A stretch of 64,000 nucleotides of DNA from Chryseobacterium geocarposphaerae (GCF_002797535.1 NZ_PGFD01000002.1:310001-374000), one strand, 5' to 3'. Shown: positions 43,155 to 51,723, numbered from the stretch's first letter. Numbers and translations are program-made. Notes: generated from the sequence alone by a model not told the origin.

Positions 43155-44702
43155 ATGAATAACAAATTCATCCCAATAATTTCAGTGTTTATGACGATTT
43201 CACTGATCGTTTTTGTCACACTCCAATTTTATTGGCTGAAAGGTTATTATGGAGCCTTAGAACAGGAATTCACCAATAAAGTCTATTCTGCTCTGGAAAG
43301 TACCTCAAAAACTATTGGCGAAATTGAAGTTGAAAAATATCTGAATGAAGATTTTAAAAATTTCAGAAAAAATATTTTAGCCAACAGCGACCAACCTTCT
43401 TTAACAACAATACAGCAAGTAGAAGATTCCGGAACACAACGGCAGATCATCTACTCTAAAAATATTATTGAAAAAACGCAATTGCCCATTTCTCCAAAAG
43501 GCGACTCCATTAAACTTACTACTTTATACACTGATGAGGCAGCATACAAGCTGAAAAGAGACACCACCAACCGGGAGCCTCTTACCGCGGATATCAATCA
43601 GGATATTGAAACGGGTGATTATTCTATGAAAGAATATGTAAAAGTCTATGGAAATAATCTTCCGATTACGAAAAGAGTAGATCAAAAAGTTCTTGACTCT
43701 GTGATTACCAAAGAGCTTAAAATCAGAGGGATCACTGCTAGTTTTGGGTACGGAATCGTAGACAAAAACAACAAACTAACGAGTATCGCCAACAAAATAT
43801 ATAAAGAGAAAAAAGACAATAATTTCTACAACTACCCTCTTTTCACCGATAAAAAGGACAGAACCATTTATGGCTTAACTTTAGTTTTCCCGAAAAAGGA
43901 ATATTCTTTAGCCATGAACAACTGGCCGATGCTTTTAGGAACCTTTCTTTCACTGCTAACGATTTTAGGAATTTATATTATTTCCATCAATTATATGATG
44001 AGGCAGAAAAAACTGGCAGAAGTGAAAACGGACTTCATCAACAATATGTCTCATGAGTTTAAAACTCCATTGGCAACGATTTCGGTGGCAACAGATTCAT
44101 TAGCTAATGATAAAATTGCGACCAATCCTGATAAGGTAAAATACTATTCTGAATTGATCAAACAGGAGAACCTGAGGATGAAAAAGCAGGTGGAAAATGT
44201 CTTGAATATGTCGAAGCTTGAACGGAATGAAGTCAAATTATTCTTAAAGGAAACCAATGTAAGAGAGCTGATTAAAAAGACAACAGAATCTTTCAACCTG
44301 ATCGTTCAGCAAAGAAACGGAACCCTTAATCAAGAATTTAATGCTACAAACTACACGTTTAAAATAGATGAATTCCACATTTCCAATATGCTGGTGAACC
44401 TTTTGGATAATGCCAATAAATACTCACCGGAGACGCCGGAAATTACAATTAAAACAAGAAACGAGGGACATTTCTATGTGATTGAAGTTTCAGACAAAGG
44501 AATGGGAATGGAAACCCAGAATAAAACGAAGATTTTCGAAAAGTTCTTCAGAGAAGAAACCGGAAATATTCATAATGTGAAAGGACAAGGTTTGGGACTT
44601 TCTTATGTAAAGAAAATTGTAGAGCTTCATAAAGGACAAATCATTGTAGATTCTCACAAAGGAAGCGGAAGTACATTTACCATTAAACTTCCGATGAGCT
44701 AA
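43155..44702 (+). CDS. Sensor histidine kinase
   Basis: This 515-residue inner-membrane kinase has a first helix at about 6-26, a periplasmic sensor region to about 255, and a second helix at about 258-280 (MLLGTFLSLLTILGIYII). The dimerisation domain carries His300 in NNMSHEFKTPLATI. The ATPase domain has N box NLLDNANKYSPE, G1 SDKGMGM and G2 GQGLGLSYVKKI. It resembles RprX-type Bacteroidetes sensors. The response regulator gene follows 99 bases downstream. The signal sensed is unknown; neighbouring downstream genes suggest envelope or metal stress, but that is speculation. Confidence 0.92.
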   Translation: MNNKFIPIISVFMTISLIVFVTLQFYWLKGYYGALEQEFTNKVYSALESTSKTIGEIEVEKYLNEDFKNFRKNILANSDQPSLTTIQQVEDSGTQRQIIYSKNIIEKTQLPISPKGDSIKLTTLYTDEAAYKLKRDTTNREPLTADINQDIETGDYSMKEYVKVYGNNLPITKRVDQKVLDSVITKELKIRGITASFGYGIVDKNNKLTSIANKIYKEKKDNNFYNYPLFTDKKDRTIYGLTLVFPKKEYSLAMNNWPMLLGTFLSLLTILGIYIISINYMMRQKKLAEVKTDFINNMSHEFKTPLATISVATDSLANDKIATNPDKVKYYSELIKQENLRMKKQVENVLNMSKLERNEVKLFLKETNVRELIKKTTESFNLIVQQRNGTLNQEFNATNYTFKIDEFHISNMLVNLLDNANKYSPETPEITIKTRNEGHFYVIEVSDKGMGMETQNKTKIFEKFFREETGNIHNVKGQGLGLSYVKKIVELHKGQIIVDSHKGSGSTFTIKLPMS

Positions 44703-44801
44703 AAAGAAAAGATTTAATAAATATAAACCAAATAACAAATTATAAGAAGAGAAGAGTGACCCGTTCATTCTTAAATATTAATTATTAATTATTTTAAAAC
44801 T

Positions 44802-45488
44802 ATGAGCAACAGAATATTATTAGTAGAGGACGATCAGAGTTTCGGGGCAGTGTTGAAGGATTATTTGACAATAAATAATTTCGAAGTTACTCTTGCCACA
44901 GATGGTGAACAAGGCTTGAAAGAATTTACAGAAAACGAATTCGACATCTGTATCTTCGACGTGATGATGCCTAAAAAAGACGGTTTTTCATTGGCGGAAG
45001 ACGTTAAAAAGATAGATAAAAATACCCCGATCATTTTCCTGACTGCAAGAAATATGAGAGAAGATATTTTAAAAGGATACCAATTGGGAGCTGATGATTA
45101 TATTACAAAACCATTTGATACCGAACTTCTTTTATACAAAATCAAAGCTATCCTTCAAAGAAGCTCTACGCTAGAAAATGAAGAGCAGGAACAGTTTAAG
45201 ATCAGCAATATTTTCTTTGATTCTATGTTGAGACAGCTAAGAGTTGGAGATAATGAATATAAACTATCTCCAAAAGAGAACGAGCTTCTGAAACTTCTTT
45301 GCCTTCACAGAAATGATTTCATGCCAAGAGATCTTGCCTTGAGAAAAATCTGGAAAAAAGAGAACTACTTCACGGCAAGAAGTATGGACGTTTATATTGC
45401 AAAGCTTCGTAAACTTTTAAAAGATGACGAAGGATTGGAAATTATCAACGTACATGGGGAAGGATTTAGACTACTGGTAAAAAACTAG
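44802..45488 (+). CDS. OmpR/PhoB-type response regulator
   Basis: This 228-residue cytosolic regulator has a receiver domain (1-120), with the acidic pocket in LLVEDDQSF, phospho-acceptor Asp53 in CIFDVMMPKKDG, Thr in IIFLTARN and Lys in DDYITKPFD. A winged-helix DNA-binding domain follows (about 130-226, SPKENELLKLLCLHRNDFMP, ARSMDVYIAKLRKLL). It pairs with the histidine kinase immediately upstream and resembles RprY-type regulators. Targets cannot be named from the window, though the metal-binding module begins only about 90 bases after it. Confidence 0.93.
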   Translation: MSNRILLVEDDQSFGAVLKDYLTINNFEVTLATDGEQGLKEFTENEFDICIFDVMMPKKDGFSLAEDVKKIDKNTPIIFLTARNMREDILKGYQLGADDYITKPFDTELLLYKIKAILQRSSTLENEEQEQFKISNIFFDSMLRQLRVGDNEYKLSPKENELLKLLCLHRNDFMPRDLALRKIWKKENYFTARSMDVYIAKLRKLLKDDEGLEIINVHGEGFRLLVKN

Positions 45489-45549
45489 AAGTTTTTTAAC
45501 CCAAAACAATATACCCTTCAAATTAGCAAGACATTTCAAAATGTTTTGC

Positions 45550-45557
45550 TAATTTTG
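45550..45557 (+). promoter_or_regulatory. -7 box of the NPPHG lipoprotein gene
   Basis: TAATTTTG, 21 bases before ATG 45579, so this gene is not dependent on the response-regulator transcript. Confidence 0.5.
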
Positions 45558-45578
45558 TTTTAAACGATTGAATTTGAT

Positions 45579-46199
45579 ATGAGAAATTTACTTTTAGGAC
45601 TTACAGTGACCGGATTTTTAATCATCTCTTGCAAAAAAGATGAAAGGCCTACTTATATAAAAGACGAAAATGGCAGCCAGCCAGTTTCTACTGTAAATAA
45701 CACTCCAAAAGCATCTCTAATGGCACAAGCCGGAATTCAAACCGCTCAACCCAACCAAATGGTTACTGCCCCGGGAATGAATCCTCCTCACGGACAGCCG
45801 GGACACCGTTGTGATATTCCTGTAGGGCAGCCTTTAAACGCTGCACCAACTCAAAATGCACAGCCCGGAGCTCAAAATATTACCGTAAATACCAACCAAG
45901 GTCAAACTATTCAGATTGATCCTAATTCATTAAAACAAGTCAACAACGCTAATAAACCGGGGAAGACCGCTCCGGGAATGAATCCTCCGCACGGAGAGCC
46001 GGGTCACAGATGTGATATCCCGGTAGGTCAGCCTTTGAATAGTAAACCTGCAGCTGCCCAGCAATCCGTTCAGACAATTGCCCAAAATACACCGGCTCCG
46101 GCTCCAGCTCCTGCACCAACAGGGCCAAAACCGGAATTAAACCCTCCTCACGGAGAACCTTGGCATGACTGTGCTAAAAAAGTAGGAGATCCTCTTTAA
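45579..46199 (+). CDS. Lipoprotein with three NPPHG...C repeats
   Basis: The 206-residue protein has a lipobox at LIISC (lipidated Cys18) and is otherwise Asn/Gln/Pro/Ala-rich and probably disordered. Three copies of a His-Cys repeat stand out: residues 64-87 and 131-154 share MNPPHG(Q/E)PGHRCDIPVGQP, and residues 187-206 are a divergent copy, LNPPHGEPWHDCAKKVGDPL. Each repeat offers two His and one Cys, a plausible soft-metal site. Similar NPPHG repeats occur in other Flavobacteriia but I know of no assigned function. The gene immediately precedes a Cys-rich exported protein and an HMA-domain TonB receptor, which suggests copper or another thiophilic metal. Confidence 0.85.
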   Translation: MRNLLLGLTVTGFLIISCKKDERPTYIKDENGSQPVSTVNNTPKASLMAQAGIQTAQPNQMVTAPGMNPPHGQPGHRCDIPVGQPLNAAPTQNAQPGAQNITVNTNQGQTIQIDPNSLKQVNNANKPGKTAPGMNPPHGEPGHRCDIPVGQPLNSKPAAAQQSVQTIAQNTPAPAPAPAPTGPKPELNPPHGEPWHDCAKKVGDPL

Positions 46200-46206
46200 T
46201 TTTTTG

Positions 46207-46214
46207 TAAATTTG
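46207..46214 (+). promoter_or_regulatory. -7 box five bases before a GTG start
   Basis: TAAATTTG, then CTGTT, then the GTG at 46220. It implies a leaderless transcript for the Cys-rich gene. Confidence 0.5.
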
Positions 46215-46219
46215 CTGTT

Positions 46220-46588
46220 GTGAAATGGAGTCAGATTATAGCAATTATTTTCTGTTTGGGAATTTTTCTAATTCCTAAAGATAATTTCTATGCTCAAATT
46301 TCACAGGAAAACTGTTGCAAATCCGAATCAGGAATGGATTGCTGCAAAAATGATCATCAACAACATTCTCGAGATGACCATAACAAAAAAGAGCAAAAAT
46401 CTTCCTGCACTGACAATTGCTGCTCAACTTGTTTAGCTTGTTACACTTATATAGAGACTCCCTTTTCAAAGAGTTTACAGCTAGAATATTCATATTACAA
46501 ATCCAATAAAAATTTACAGTTCGAATATTCTGATCCGTATATTTCAGACCGTTTAAAAGAAATTTGGCAACCGCCGAAAATAGCTTAA
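46220..46588 (+). CDS. Small exported Cys/His-rich protein
   Basis: The 122-residue protein starts at GTG 46220 with a signal peptide (KWSQIIAIIFCLGIFLIP to YAQ). The mature part has nine cysteines (32, 33, 41, 42, 63, 67, 68, 71, 74) in clusters CC-x7-CC and C-x3-CC-x2-C-x2-C, plus several His between them (46, 49, 54). This strongly suggests metal binding, most likely copper or zinc, in the periplasm or at the surface. The C-terminal 40 residues are Tyr-rich without cysteines. It lies 20 bases after the NPPHG lipoprotein gene and 67 bases before the HMA-TonB receptor gene. No family name is recognised. Confidence 0.82.
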   Translation: MKWSQIIAIIFCLGIFLIPKDNFYAQISQENCCKSESGMDCCKNDHQQHSRDDHNKKEQKSSCTDNCCSTCLACYTYIETPFSKSLQLEYSYYKSNKNLQFEYSDPYISDRLKEIWQPPKIA

Positions 46589-46655
46589 TTCAATCAGCAG
46601 AAGTTCATTATCACTTTAATGAACCGTTTTTTAATTAATCTAAATTTTAAACAAA

Positions 46656-49343
46656 ATGAAATCATATATTTCCAGGATTATTCTTGGTGTATTCTTACTA
46701 TCTACACAATTTATATTTGCTCAACATCTTTCTAAAAGCCAGTTTAAAGTTAAAGGAAACTGTGATATGTGCAAGGAAAGAATTGAAACCACCGCCAGAA
46801 AAGCCGGTGCTAAAACAGCAGTATATTCTATTGATCTTCAGACATTAACCTTAGAGACAGATAATACCGCTTCCACTGACAACATCATAAAAAAAGTAGC
46901 TGAGGCAGGTCATGACAATGAAAAATTTAAAGCCACAGATGCTACATATGAAGCACTCCCCGGATGTTGCCATTACGAAAGAGATTTACATGCAAAACCG
47001 CTTGAAAATCACGATCATCATTCAAAAAAAGAGAATGAATTCTATGTAAAAGGAAACTGCGAATCATGCAAAGCAAGAATTGAAAAAGCAGCGAAAGACG
47101 CAGGAGCAGACTCTGCCGAATGGAATGCAGAAACACAAACTGTTATTTTGAATTTTAATTCTGAAAAAACTTCCTCAGATACAATTTTAAAGAAAATTGC
47201 AGAAGTTGGCCACGATAATGAAAAGTATAAATCCAACGACAATACCTACAAAAATCTGCCTGCGTGTTGCCTTTATGACAGAAACATTCCTTTTGGAGAA
47301 ACGAACCCGAAGGTTCACACAGAAGAAGGTACAGCATCTGAGCATGCCGATCACAACCAGAATAATATCACAAACGAGAATCATGACAATCAAGAAAAAC
47401 AGATCGAAGGAGTTATCGTTACCGGATCAAAAGCAGCAACTTCTTTAAGCAAAAAAGAAGCTGGATTGGTTTTTAATATTGATAAAAAAGAATTATTAAA
47501 AGCCGCTTGCTGTAATTTATCCGAAAGCTTTGAAACCAATGCTACCGTTGATGTTTCTTTCAGCAACGCTGTGACCGGAACAAAACAATTGAAAATGTTA
47601 GGTTTAGATCAAAAATACACGAGCCTAACGAAAGAATTATTACCCGAAATCAGAGGGCTAGCTTCTGCTTACGGATTGAATTTCATCCCCGGAAGATGGA
47701 TTGAAAGCATTCAGCTTACCAAAGGCGGAAGTACAGTAACCAACGGCTACGAAAGCATTACAGGACAAATCAATACAGAGTTGTTGAAAAATGCAGAAAA
47801 ACCCGAGACTTCATTAAATCTTTTTGCCGATTTCAACGGAAGAGCAGAAGCCAACATCACAAGCGTTTCACCCATCAACGATAAATGGTCACAAACATTC
47901 CTGCTTCACGGAAACGGAACTTTCGGAGATACAGACATGAATGACGATGGATTTCTGGACAGACCCAAAGGAACTCAATTAAATGCAGCTTATTTATTAA
48001 ATTACAATGATTTAGAGAAATCAGGTTTAGGTTCGCATTTTGGAATTAATTTCATTAAAGACGAAAGAACTTCCGGGCAAATAGGGTTTGACAAAAAAAT
48101 CCCTCAAGAAAAACAATCGCTTTATGGTGTTGGAATCGATATTTCAAGATTTCAGGTTTGGAATAAAACAGGATATGTTTTTAAAGGAAAACCTTACCAA
48201 AGTTTAGGCTGGATGAACCAATATACGTATCATCAGCAAGACAGCTTCTTTGGATTAAGAAACTACTCAGGAAAGCAGCACACATATTATTCAAACTTGA
48301 TTTTTGAAAGTATTTTAGGAAATACGAACCATAAATATAAAGCCGGAGCAAGTTTTCTATACGATGGTTACGATGAAACGTATTTAACCAACAATTTTAA
48401 AAGAAACGAAATCGTTCCCGGAGCTTTTGCAGAATATACGTTGACAGGCTTAAAATATACTTTGGTAGCAGGAGCAAGAATTGATTTCCACAATCTGGCG
48501 GGAACACAATTCACACCCAGATTGAATTTTAAATATGATTTTACCCCTCAAACTATTTTGAGGCTTTCTGCGGGAAGAGGCTTCAGAACAGCAAATATTT
48601 TTGCGGAAAGCCAGCAATATTTTGCATCAAACAGAAACATTCAGATTTTACAGAATGGCGGAAATATTTACGGTTTAAAGCCGGAAATTGCCTGGAATTA
48701 CGGAGCGAGTTTACAACAGGAATTTAAAATCTTCGGAAGAAAATCTACAATTGTGGCAGACTTTTTCAGAACCGATTTCCAGGATCAGGTGATGGTGGAT
48801 TTGGATCGTTCGCCTCAGCAATTAACTTTTTATAATTTAGATGGAAAATCTTTCGCCAATTCGTTTCAGACGCAGTGGGATTTTACACCCTTTAAGAATT
48901 TTGATGTAAGATTAGCTTATAAATATTATGATGTTCAGGCTGATTATATAGACGGGAGACGCGAAGTTCCGTTCATGGCAAAACACAGAGGTTTTGTGAA
49001 TCTGGCGTATTCAACCAACAAAAATAACAACGGTGGATTCTGGAGCTTTGATACAACATTAAACTGGGTTGGAAAGCAAAGGCTTCCAAATACCTCATCA
49101 AATCCTGAAGAGTTTCAGTTACCCTCCTATTCTGAATCCTATGCTGTTTTAAATGCACAGATTTCAAGGAATTTCAATAAAAAAATCAGAGCATATTTAG
49201 GTGGCGAGAACCTGACATCTTACTATCAAAAAAATGCGATTGTCGATTTTAAAAATCCTTTCGGGAATTATTTTGATGGCGGAATGGTGTATGCTCCGAT
49301 TATGAAGGCAAATTTTTACGTCGGACTTGACGTAACATTTTAA
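46656..49343 (+). CDS. TonB-dependent receptor with two N-terminal HMA domains
   Basis: The 895-residue outer-membrane receptor has a signal peptide (to FIFAQ, residue 23). Two heavy-metal-associated domains follow: HMA1 with CDMC (Cys36, Cys39) and HMA2 with CESC (Cys135, Cys138). Each is followed by LP-x-CC (Cys104-105, Cys204-205), so a unit of about 100 residues is duplicated. A His-rich linker comes next, then the plug with EGVIVTGSKA, AACCNLSESFETN (Cys285-286), YESITGQINTEL and a barrel to NFYVGLDVTF. The paired CxxC motifs point to Cu(I) or a related ion. Together with the two preceding genes it forms a likely copper uptake or handling module. A terminator follows. Confidence 0.9.
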   Translation: MKSYISRIILGVFLLSTQFIFAQHLSKSQFKVKGNCDMCKERIETTARKAGAKTAVYSIDLQTLTLETDNTASTDNIIKKVAEAGHDNEKFKATDATYEALPGCCHYERDLHAKPLENHDHHSKKENEFYVKGNCESCKARIEKAAKDAGADSAEWNAETQTVILNFNSEKTSSDTILKKIAEVGHDNEKYKSNDNTYKNLPACCLYDRNIPFGETNPKVHTEEGTASEHADHNQNNITNENHDNQEKQIEGVIVTGSKAATSLSKKEAGLVFNIDKKELLKAACCNLSESFETNATVDVSFSNAVTGTKQLKMLGLDQKYTSLTKELLPEIRGLASAYGLNFIPGRWIESIQLTKGGSTVTNGYESITGQINTELLKNAEKPETSLNLFADFNGRAEANITSVSPINDKWSQTFLLHGNGTFGDTDMNDDGFLDRPKGTQLNAAYLLNYNDLEKSGLGSHFGINFIKDERTSGQIGFDKKIPQEKQSLYGVGIDISRFQVWNKTGYVFKGKPYQSLGWMNQYTYHQQDSFFGLRNYSGKQHTYYSNLIFESILGNTNHKYKAGASFLYDGYDETYLTNNFKRNEIVPGAFAEYTLTGLKYTLVAGARIDFHNLAGTQFTPRLNFKYDFTPQTILRLSAGRGFRTANIFAESQQYFASNRNIQILQNGGNIYGLKPEIAWNYGASLQQEFKIFGRKSTIVADFFRTDFQDQVMVDLDRSPQQLTFYNLDGKSFANSFQTQWDFTPFKNFDVRLAYKYYDVQADYIDGRREVPFMAKHRGFVNLAYSTNKNNNGGFWSFDTTLNWVGKQRLPNTSSNPEEFQLPSYSESYAVLNAQISRNFNKKIRAYLGGENLTSYYQKNAIVDFKNPFGNYFDGGMVYAPIMKANFYVGLDVTF

Positions 49344-49353
49344 TCAAAATTAA

Positions 49354-49415
49354 TTTCCCTCAGATTTTCACAGATTGCACGGATTTCCTGTGAGATTTGT
49401 GAAATCTGCGGGAAA
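49354..49415. repeat. Inverted repeat of CACAGATT type
   Basis: The left arm TTTCCCTCAGATTTTCACAG pairs with the right arm, which ends ATTTGTGAAATCTGCGGGAAA less its first base, around a short loop. It shares the CAGATT/CACAGATT core with 24705-24811. Confidence 0.65.
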
Positions 49416-49421
49416 ATAAAC

Positions 49422-49468
49422 AAGCATGGTTTCAATAATTTAATCATTAAGAAGCCATGCTTTTTTGT
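49422..49468 (+). terminator. Terminator after the HMA TonB receptor
   Basis: The stem AAGCATGGTTTC / GAAGCCATGCTT with an AT-rich loop of about 17 bases, followed by TTTT. Confidence 0.75.
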
Positions 49469-49490
49469 ACCTTTATCTTAAAGAAAATCT

Positions 49491-50357
49491 ATGTCACAGA
49501 CACTTATCTTTGAAGACAACTACAAGAAGCTGGGTTTCGAAACTTTTTCCGAACATAATCTGCAAACGTTTAAAGACTCCAACTATAAATCTGAAATTAA
49601 AGTCTTCTATGTTCCTTCCGGCTACGAACTGACAGTAGATTTTAAACATTATGCAACAGAGAATCCCGTTTTATTTTTTTTGACCAACCAACATTTGAAC
49701 GTTGAAAGTGGTATAGAAGAATCTCATCTTTTATATTACAACCGCGATTTCTACTGTATCCAGATTCATGACAAGGAAGTAGCCTGCGACGGAATTCTTT
49801 TTCACAATGTCTTTGAAATCCCTTTTGTTGAGTTGGATGAAAATGAAAACTTCATCATTCAAAATCTATTTCAAAACATTAAAGACGAACTGGAATGGAA
49901 AGATTCTTCTGCGGAAGAAATGATCCGGACTTACGTTAAACAAATTATCATCCGTGCCACCAGAAAATGGAAAAAGCAAAATCTTGATAACAACGAAATA
50001 AAAATTCCGAGCAACGAATTGGATGTGTTCCGTGATTTCAGCCGACATCTGGAAATTCATTTCAGGAAAAAACACAATGTAGCTGATTATGCAGATTTAC
50101 TGCACATCGCACCGAAAACATTAACTCACAAATTCAAAAATTTAAACCTTGAATCTCCGAACCAGTTTATCATTAACAGGATTCTGTTGGAAGCCAAAAG
50201 ACTTTTATTTTATACCGATAAACCCGTGAAAGAGATTGCCTATGATTTAGGCTATGAAGATCCGGCTTATTTTAATCGTCTTTTTACCAATAAAATCGGA
50301 AGCACTCCGGCAAACTTTAAGAAAAATTACACTTCGGGAAAAAAGTACAATATTTAA
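49491..50357 (+). CDS. AraC family transcriptional regulator
   Basis: This 288-residue regulator has an N-terminal beta-rich ligand domain (about 10-120; no family assignment) and a C-terminal AraC DNA-binding domain. The latter has two helix-turn-helix motifs: VADYADLLHIAPKTLTHKFK and PVKEIAYDLGYEDPAYFNRL, followed by FTNKIGSTPANFKKNY. It lies 90 bases upstream of the osmC-like gene in the same direction and may control it, but the effector is unknown. A terminator separates it from the metal receptor gene before it. Confidence 0.92.
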   Translation: MSQTLIFEDNYKKLGFETFSEHNLQTFKDSNYKSEIKVFYVPSGYELTVDFKHYATENPVLFFLTNQHLNVESGIEESHLLYYNRDFYCIQIHDKEVACDGILFHNVFEIPFVELDENENFIIQNLFQNIKDELEWKDSSAEEMIRTYVKQIIIRATRKWKKQNLDNNEIKIPSNELDVFRDFSRHLEIHFRKKHNVADYADLLHIAPKTLTHKFKNLNLESPNQFIINRILLEAKRLLFYTDKPVKEIAYDLGYEDPAYFNRLFTNKIGSTPANFKKNYTSGKKYNI

Positions 50358-50393
50358 GTCGATTTGTGTATTTATCTGCAAGAATATCTCCTA

Positions 50394-50401
50394 TATCTTT
50401 G
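50394..50401 (+). promoter_or_regulatory. -7 box of the osmC-like gene
   Basis: TATCTTTG, with TTTA at the expected -33 distance (50371-50374, 19-base spacer), 46 bases before ATG 50448. Confidence 0.5.
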
Positions 50402-50447
50402 TAACATCAAAAAATAACAATATTTAAAACAACAAAAAACAATTATT

Positions 50448-50867
50448 ATGAGACGTAACGCAACAGCCGTTTGGAACGGTACCATCAAAGAAGGAAACGG
50501 ACACATCACTACTCAAAGTACAACATTAAACCAAACTCAATATTCTTTCAACAGCCGTTTTGCTGACGGCGTGGGAACAAATCCTGAAGAATTATTGGCT
50601 GCAGCTCACGCAGGGTGTTTCACCATGAAATTGAGCGCAGAACTTTCTCAGGCAGGTTACACTCCTGAAGAATTGACTACAAAATCAGTCATCACTTTAG
50701 ATCCGAATATCGGAAAAATCACAAAATCTGAATTGACCTTAACTGCAAAAGTTCCGGGAATTTCTGAAGAAGAATTCCAGAAATATGCTAAAATTGCAGA
50801 GGAAGGTTGTCCTGTAAGTGCGGCTTTCAACTTTGAAATTACTTTGGAAGCTACTTTGGCAAACTAA
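50448..50867 (+). CDS. OsmC family peroxiredoxin
   Basis: OsmC proteins are thiol peroxidases that reduce organic hydroperoxides in the cytosol. The 139-residue protein has the two redox cysteines of the family, Cys57 in AAAHAGCFTMKLS and Cys121 in AEEGCPVSAAF. It also has the N-terminal ATAVWNGTIKEGNGHI beta sheet and the NPEELLAAAHAGC helix start, which contains the catalytic Glu. Its size fits the OsmC rather than the longer YhfA/Ohr subgroup. It follows an AraC regulator and precedes a TetR operon; an oxidative- or solvent-stress role is plausible. Confidence 0.94.
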   Translation: MRRNATAVWNGTIKEGNGHITTQSTTLNQTQYSFNSRFADGVGTNPEELLAAAHAGCFTMKLSAELSQAGYTPEELTTKSVITLDPNIGKITKSELTLTAKVPGISEEEFQKYAKIAEEGCPVSAAFNFEITLEATLAN

Positions 50868-50912
50868 GATAATAAAGTTTAAGGCACAGAGTTTAATTTC
50901 AACATCAATAGG

Positions 50913-50962
50913 AACGGGCTTCAGCCCGTTTTCTCTTTTAAAACAATTATACGGCTTCAGCC
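50913..50962. repeat. Paired GGCTTCAGCC hairpins
   Basis: AACGGGCT/TC/AGCCCGTT (50913-50930) is a perfect 8-bp stem with a 2-base loop. A shorter hairpin, GGCTTCAGCC (50953-50962), follows after an AT-rich linker. The first is followed by a T-rich run and may double as a terminator for the osmC-like gene. Confidence 0.7.
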
Positions 50963-51056
50963 AAAACTCAAAATTAAAGATTAATCTTGATTTCCTTAAA
51001 TAAAATCTTAATATTTTAATTGATAGATTAAGCACACAACCTATAATTTTAAAATA

Positions 51057-51078
51057 AAATATACCCATCGGTATATTT
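51057..51078. promoter_or_regulatory. Palindromic TetR operator
   Basis: AAATATACC, CATC, GGTATATTT is a perfect 9-bp inverted repeat with a 4-base centre. It covers the -33 region of the tetR promoter, whose -7 box TATATTTG lies at 51082-51089. Position and shape fit an autoregulated TetR-family operator of the ACC-N4-GGT type. Confidence 0.75.
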
Positions 51079-51081
51079 TCG

Positions 51082-51089
51082 TATATTTG
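51082..51089 (+). promoter_or_regulatory. -7 box of the tetR-fadI-fabF operon
   Basis: TATATTTG, four bases after the palindrome and 18 bases before the tetR ATG (51108). Confidence 0.6.
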
Positions 51090-51107
51090 CATCATAATCA
51101 GTTGAAA

Positions 51108-51713
51108 ATGTCAAAAGCAGAAAAGACCAAACAATTCATTATTGAAAAAACGGCATCTTTGTTTAACACCAAAGGCTATACTTCTACGTCCCTTTCGGAT
51201 ATCACGGAAGCAACGGGATTAACAAAAGGAAGCATTTATGGCAATTTCGAAAACAAGGATGAGGTAGCATTGGAAGTGTATAAATACAATGCAAATGTGC
51301 TGAAGAAAAATATGTCCCGTTCTTTCGGAGAAGAATTTCCGACGACAGTAGACAAACTGCATGCTTTTGTAGCCTTTTACAGGAAAAATTGGCGTTCGGT
51401 ATTCTTAAACGGGGGTTGTCCCCTGATGAATGCAGCCACTGAAGCTGATGATACCTTCCCAAATTTAAAAAAACAAGTTACCCAATCTTTTGGAGAATGG
51501 ATCTCTAAAATTTCACAGGTTATTGTCCAAGGTCAGAAAAATGGAGAGTTGAATGAAAAAGCTGACGCAGAAGAATATGCTTCCTTGTTTATTATGCTGA
51601 TTGAAGGTGGAATCTTATTATCAAAAACTACCGGGAATCAGAAATTTTTAAATCAGGCTTTAGACAAGGTTCTCAATATTATAGACAACGAACTAAACAA
51701 ACTTCCATCATAA
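51108..51713 (+). CDS. TetR/AcrR family transcriptional repressor
   Basis: The 201-residue repressor has an N-terminal helix-turn-helix: TKQFIIEKTASLFNTKGYTS, TSLSDITEATGLTKGSIYGN and FENKDEVALEVY. The C-terminal ligand domain is helical and includes NGGCPLMNAATEADDTFPNL, a pattern shared with TetR proteins of the AcuR/NemR-like branch that sense electrophiles or acyl compounds. The start ATG 51108 was chosen because the in-frame TTG at 51087 overlaps the -7 box. It lies 10 bases before the thiolase gene and probably represses the whole operon through the palindrome at 51057-51078. Confidence 0.9.
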   Translation: MSKAEKTKQFIIEKTASLFNTKGYTSTSLSDITEATGLTKGSIYGNFENKDEVALEVYKYNANVLKKNMSRSFGEEFPTTVDKLHAFVAFYRKNWRSVFLNGGCPLMNAATEADDTFPNLKKQVTQSFGEWISKISQVIVQGQKNGELNEKADAEEYASLFIMLIEGGILLSKTTGNQKFLNQALDKVLNIIDNELNKLPS

Positions 51714-51723
51714 ACTTCACAAT

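Noticed and set aside
45970..46160. CRISPR-like direct repeats
   Set aside because: The similar DNA strings around 45773 and 45974 are coding repeats of the NPPHG protein, not spaced short repeats; no CRISPR array is visible in the window.
50818..51003. 61-codon reading frame after the osmC-like gene
   Set aside because: It begins in the osmC-like coding sequence and translates the GGCTTCAGCC repeat; no independent support.
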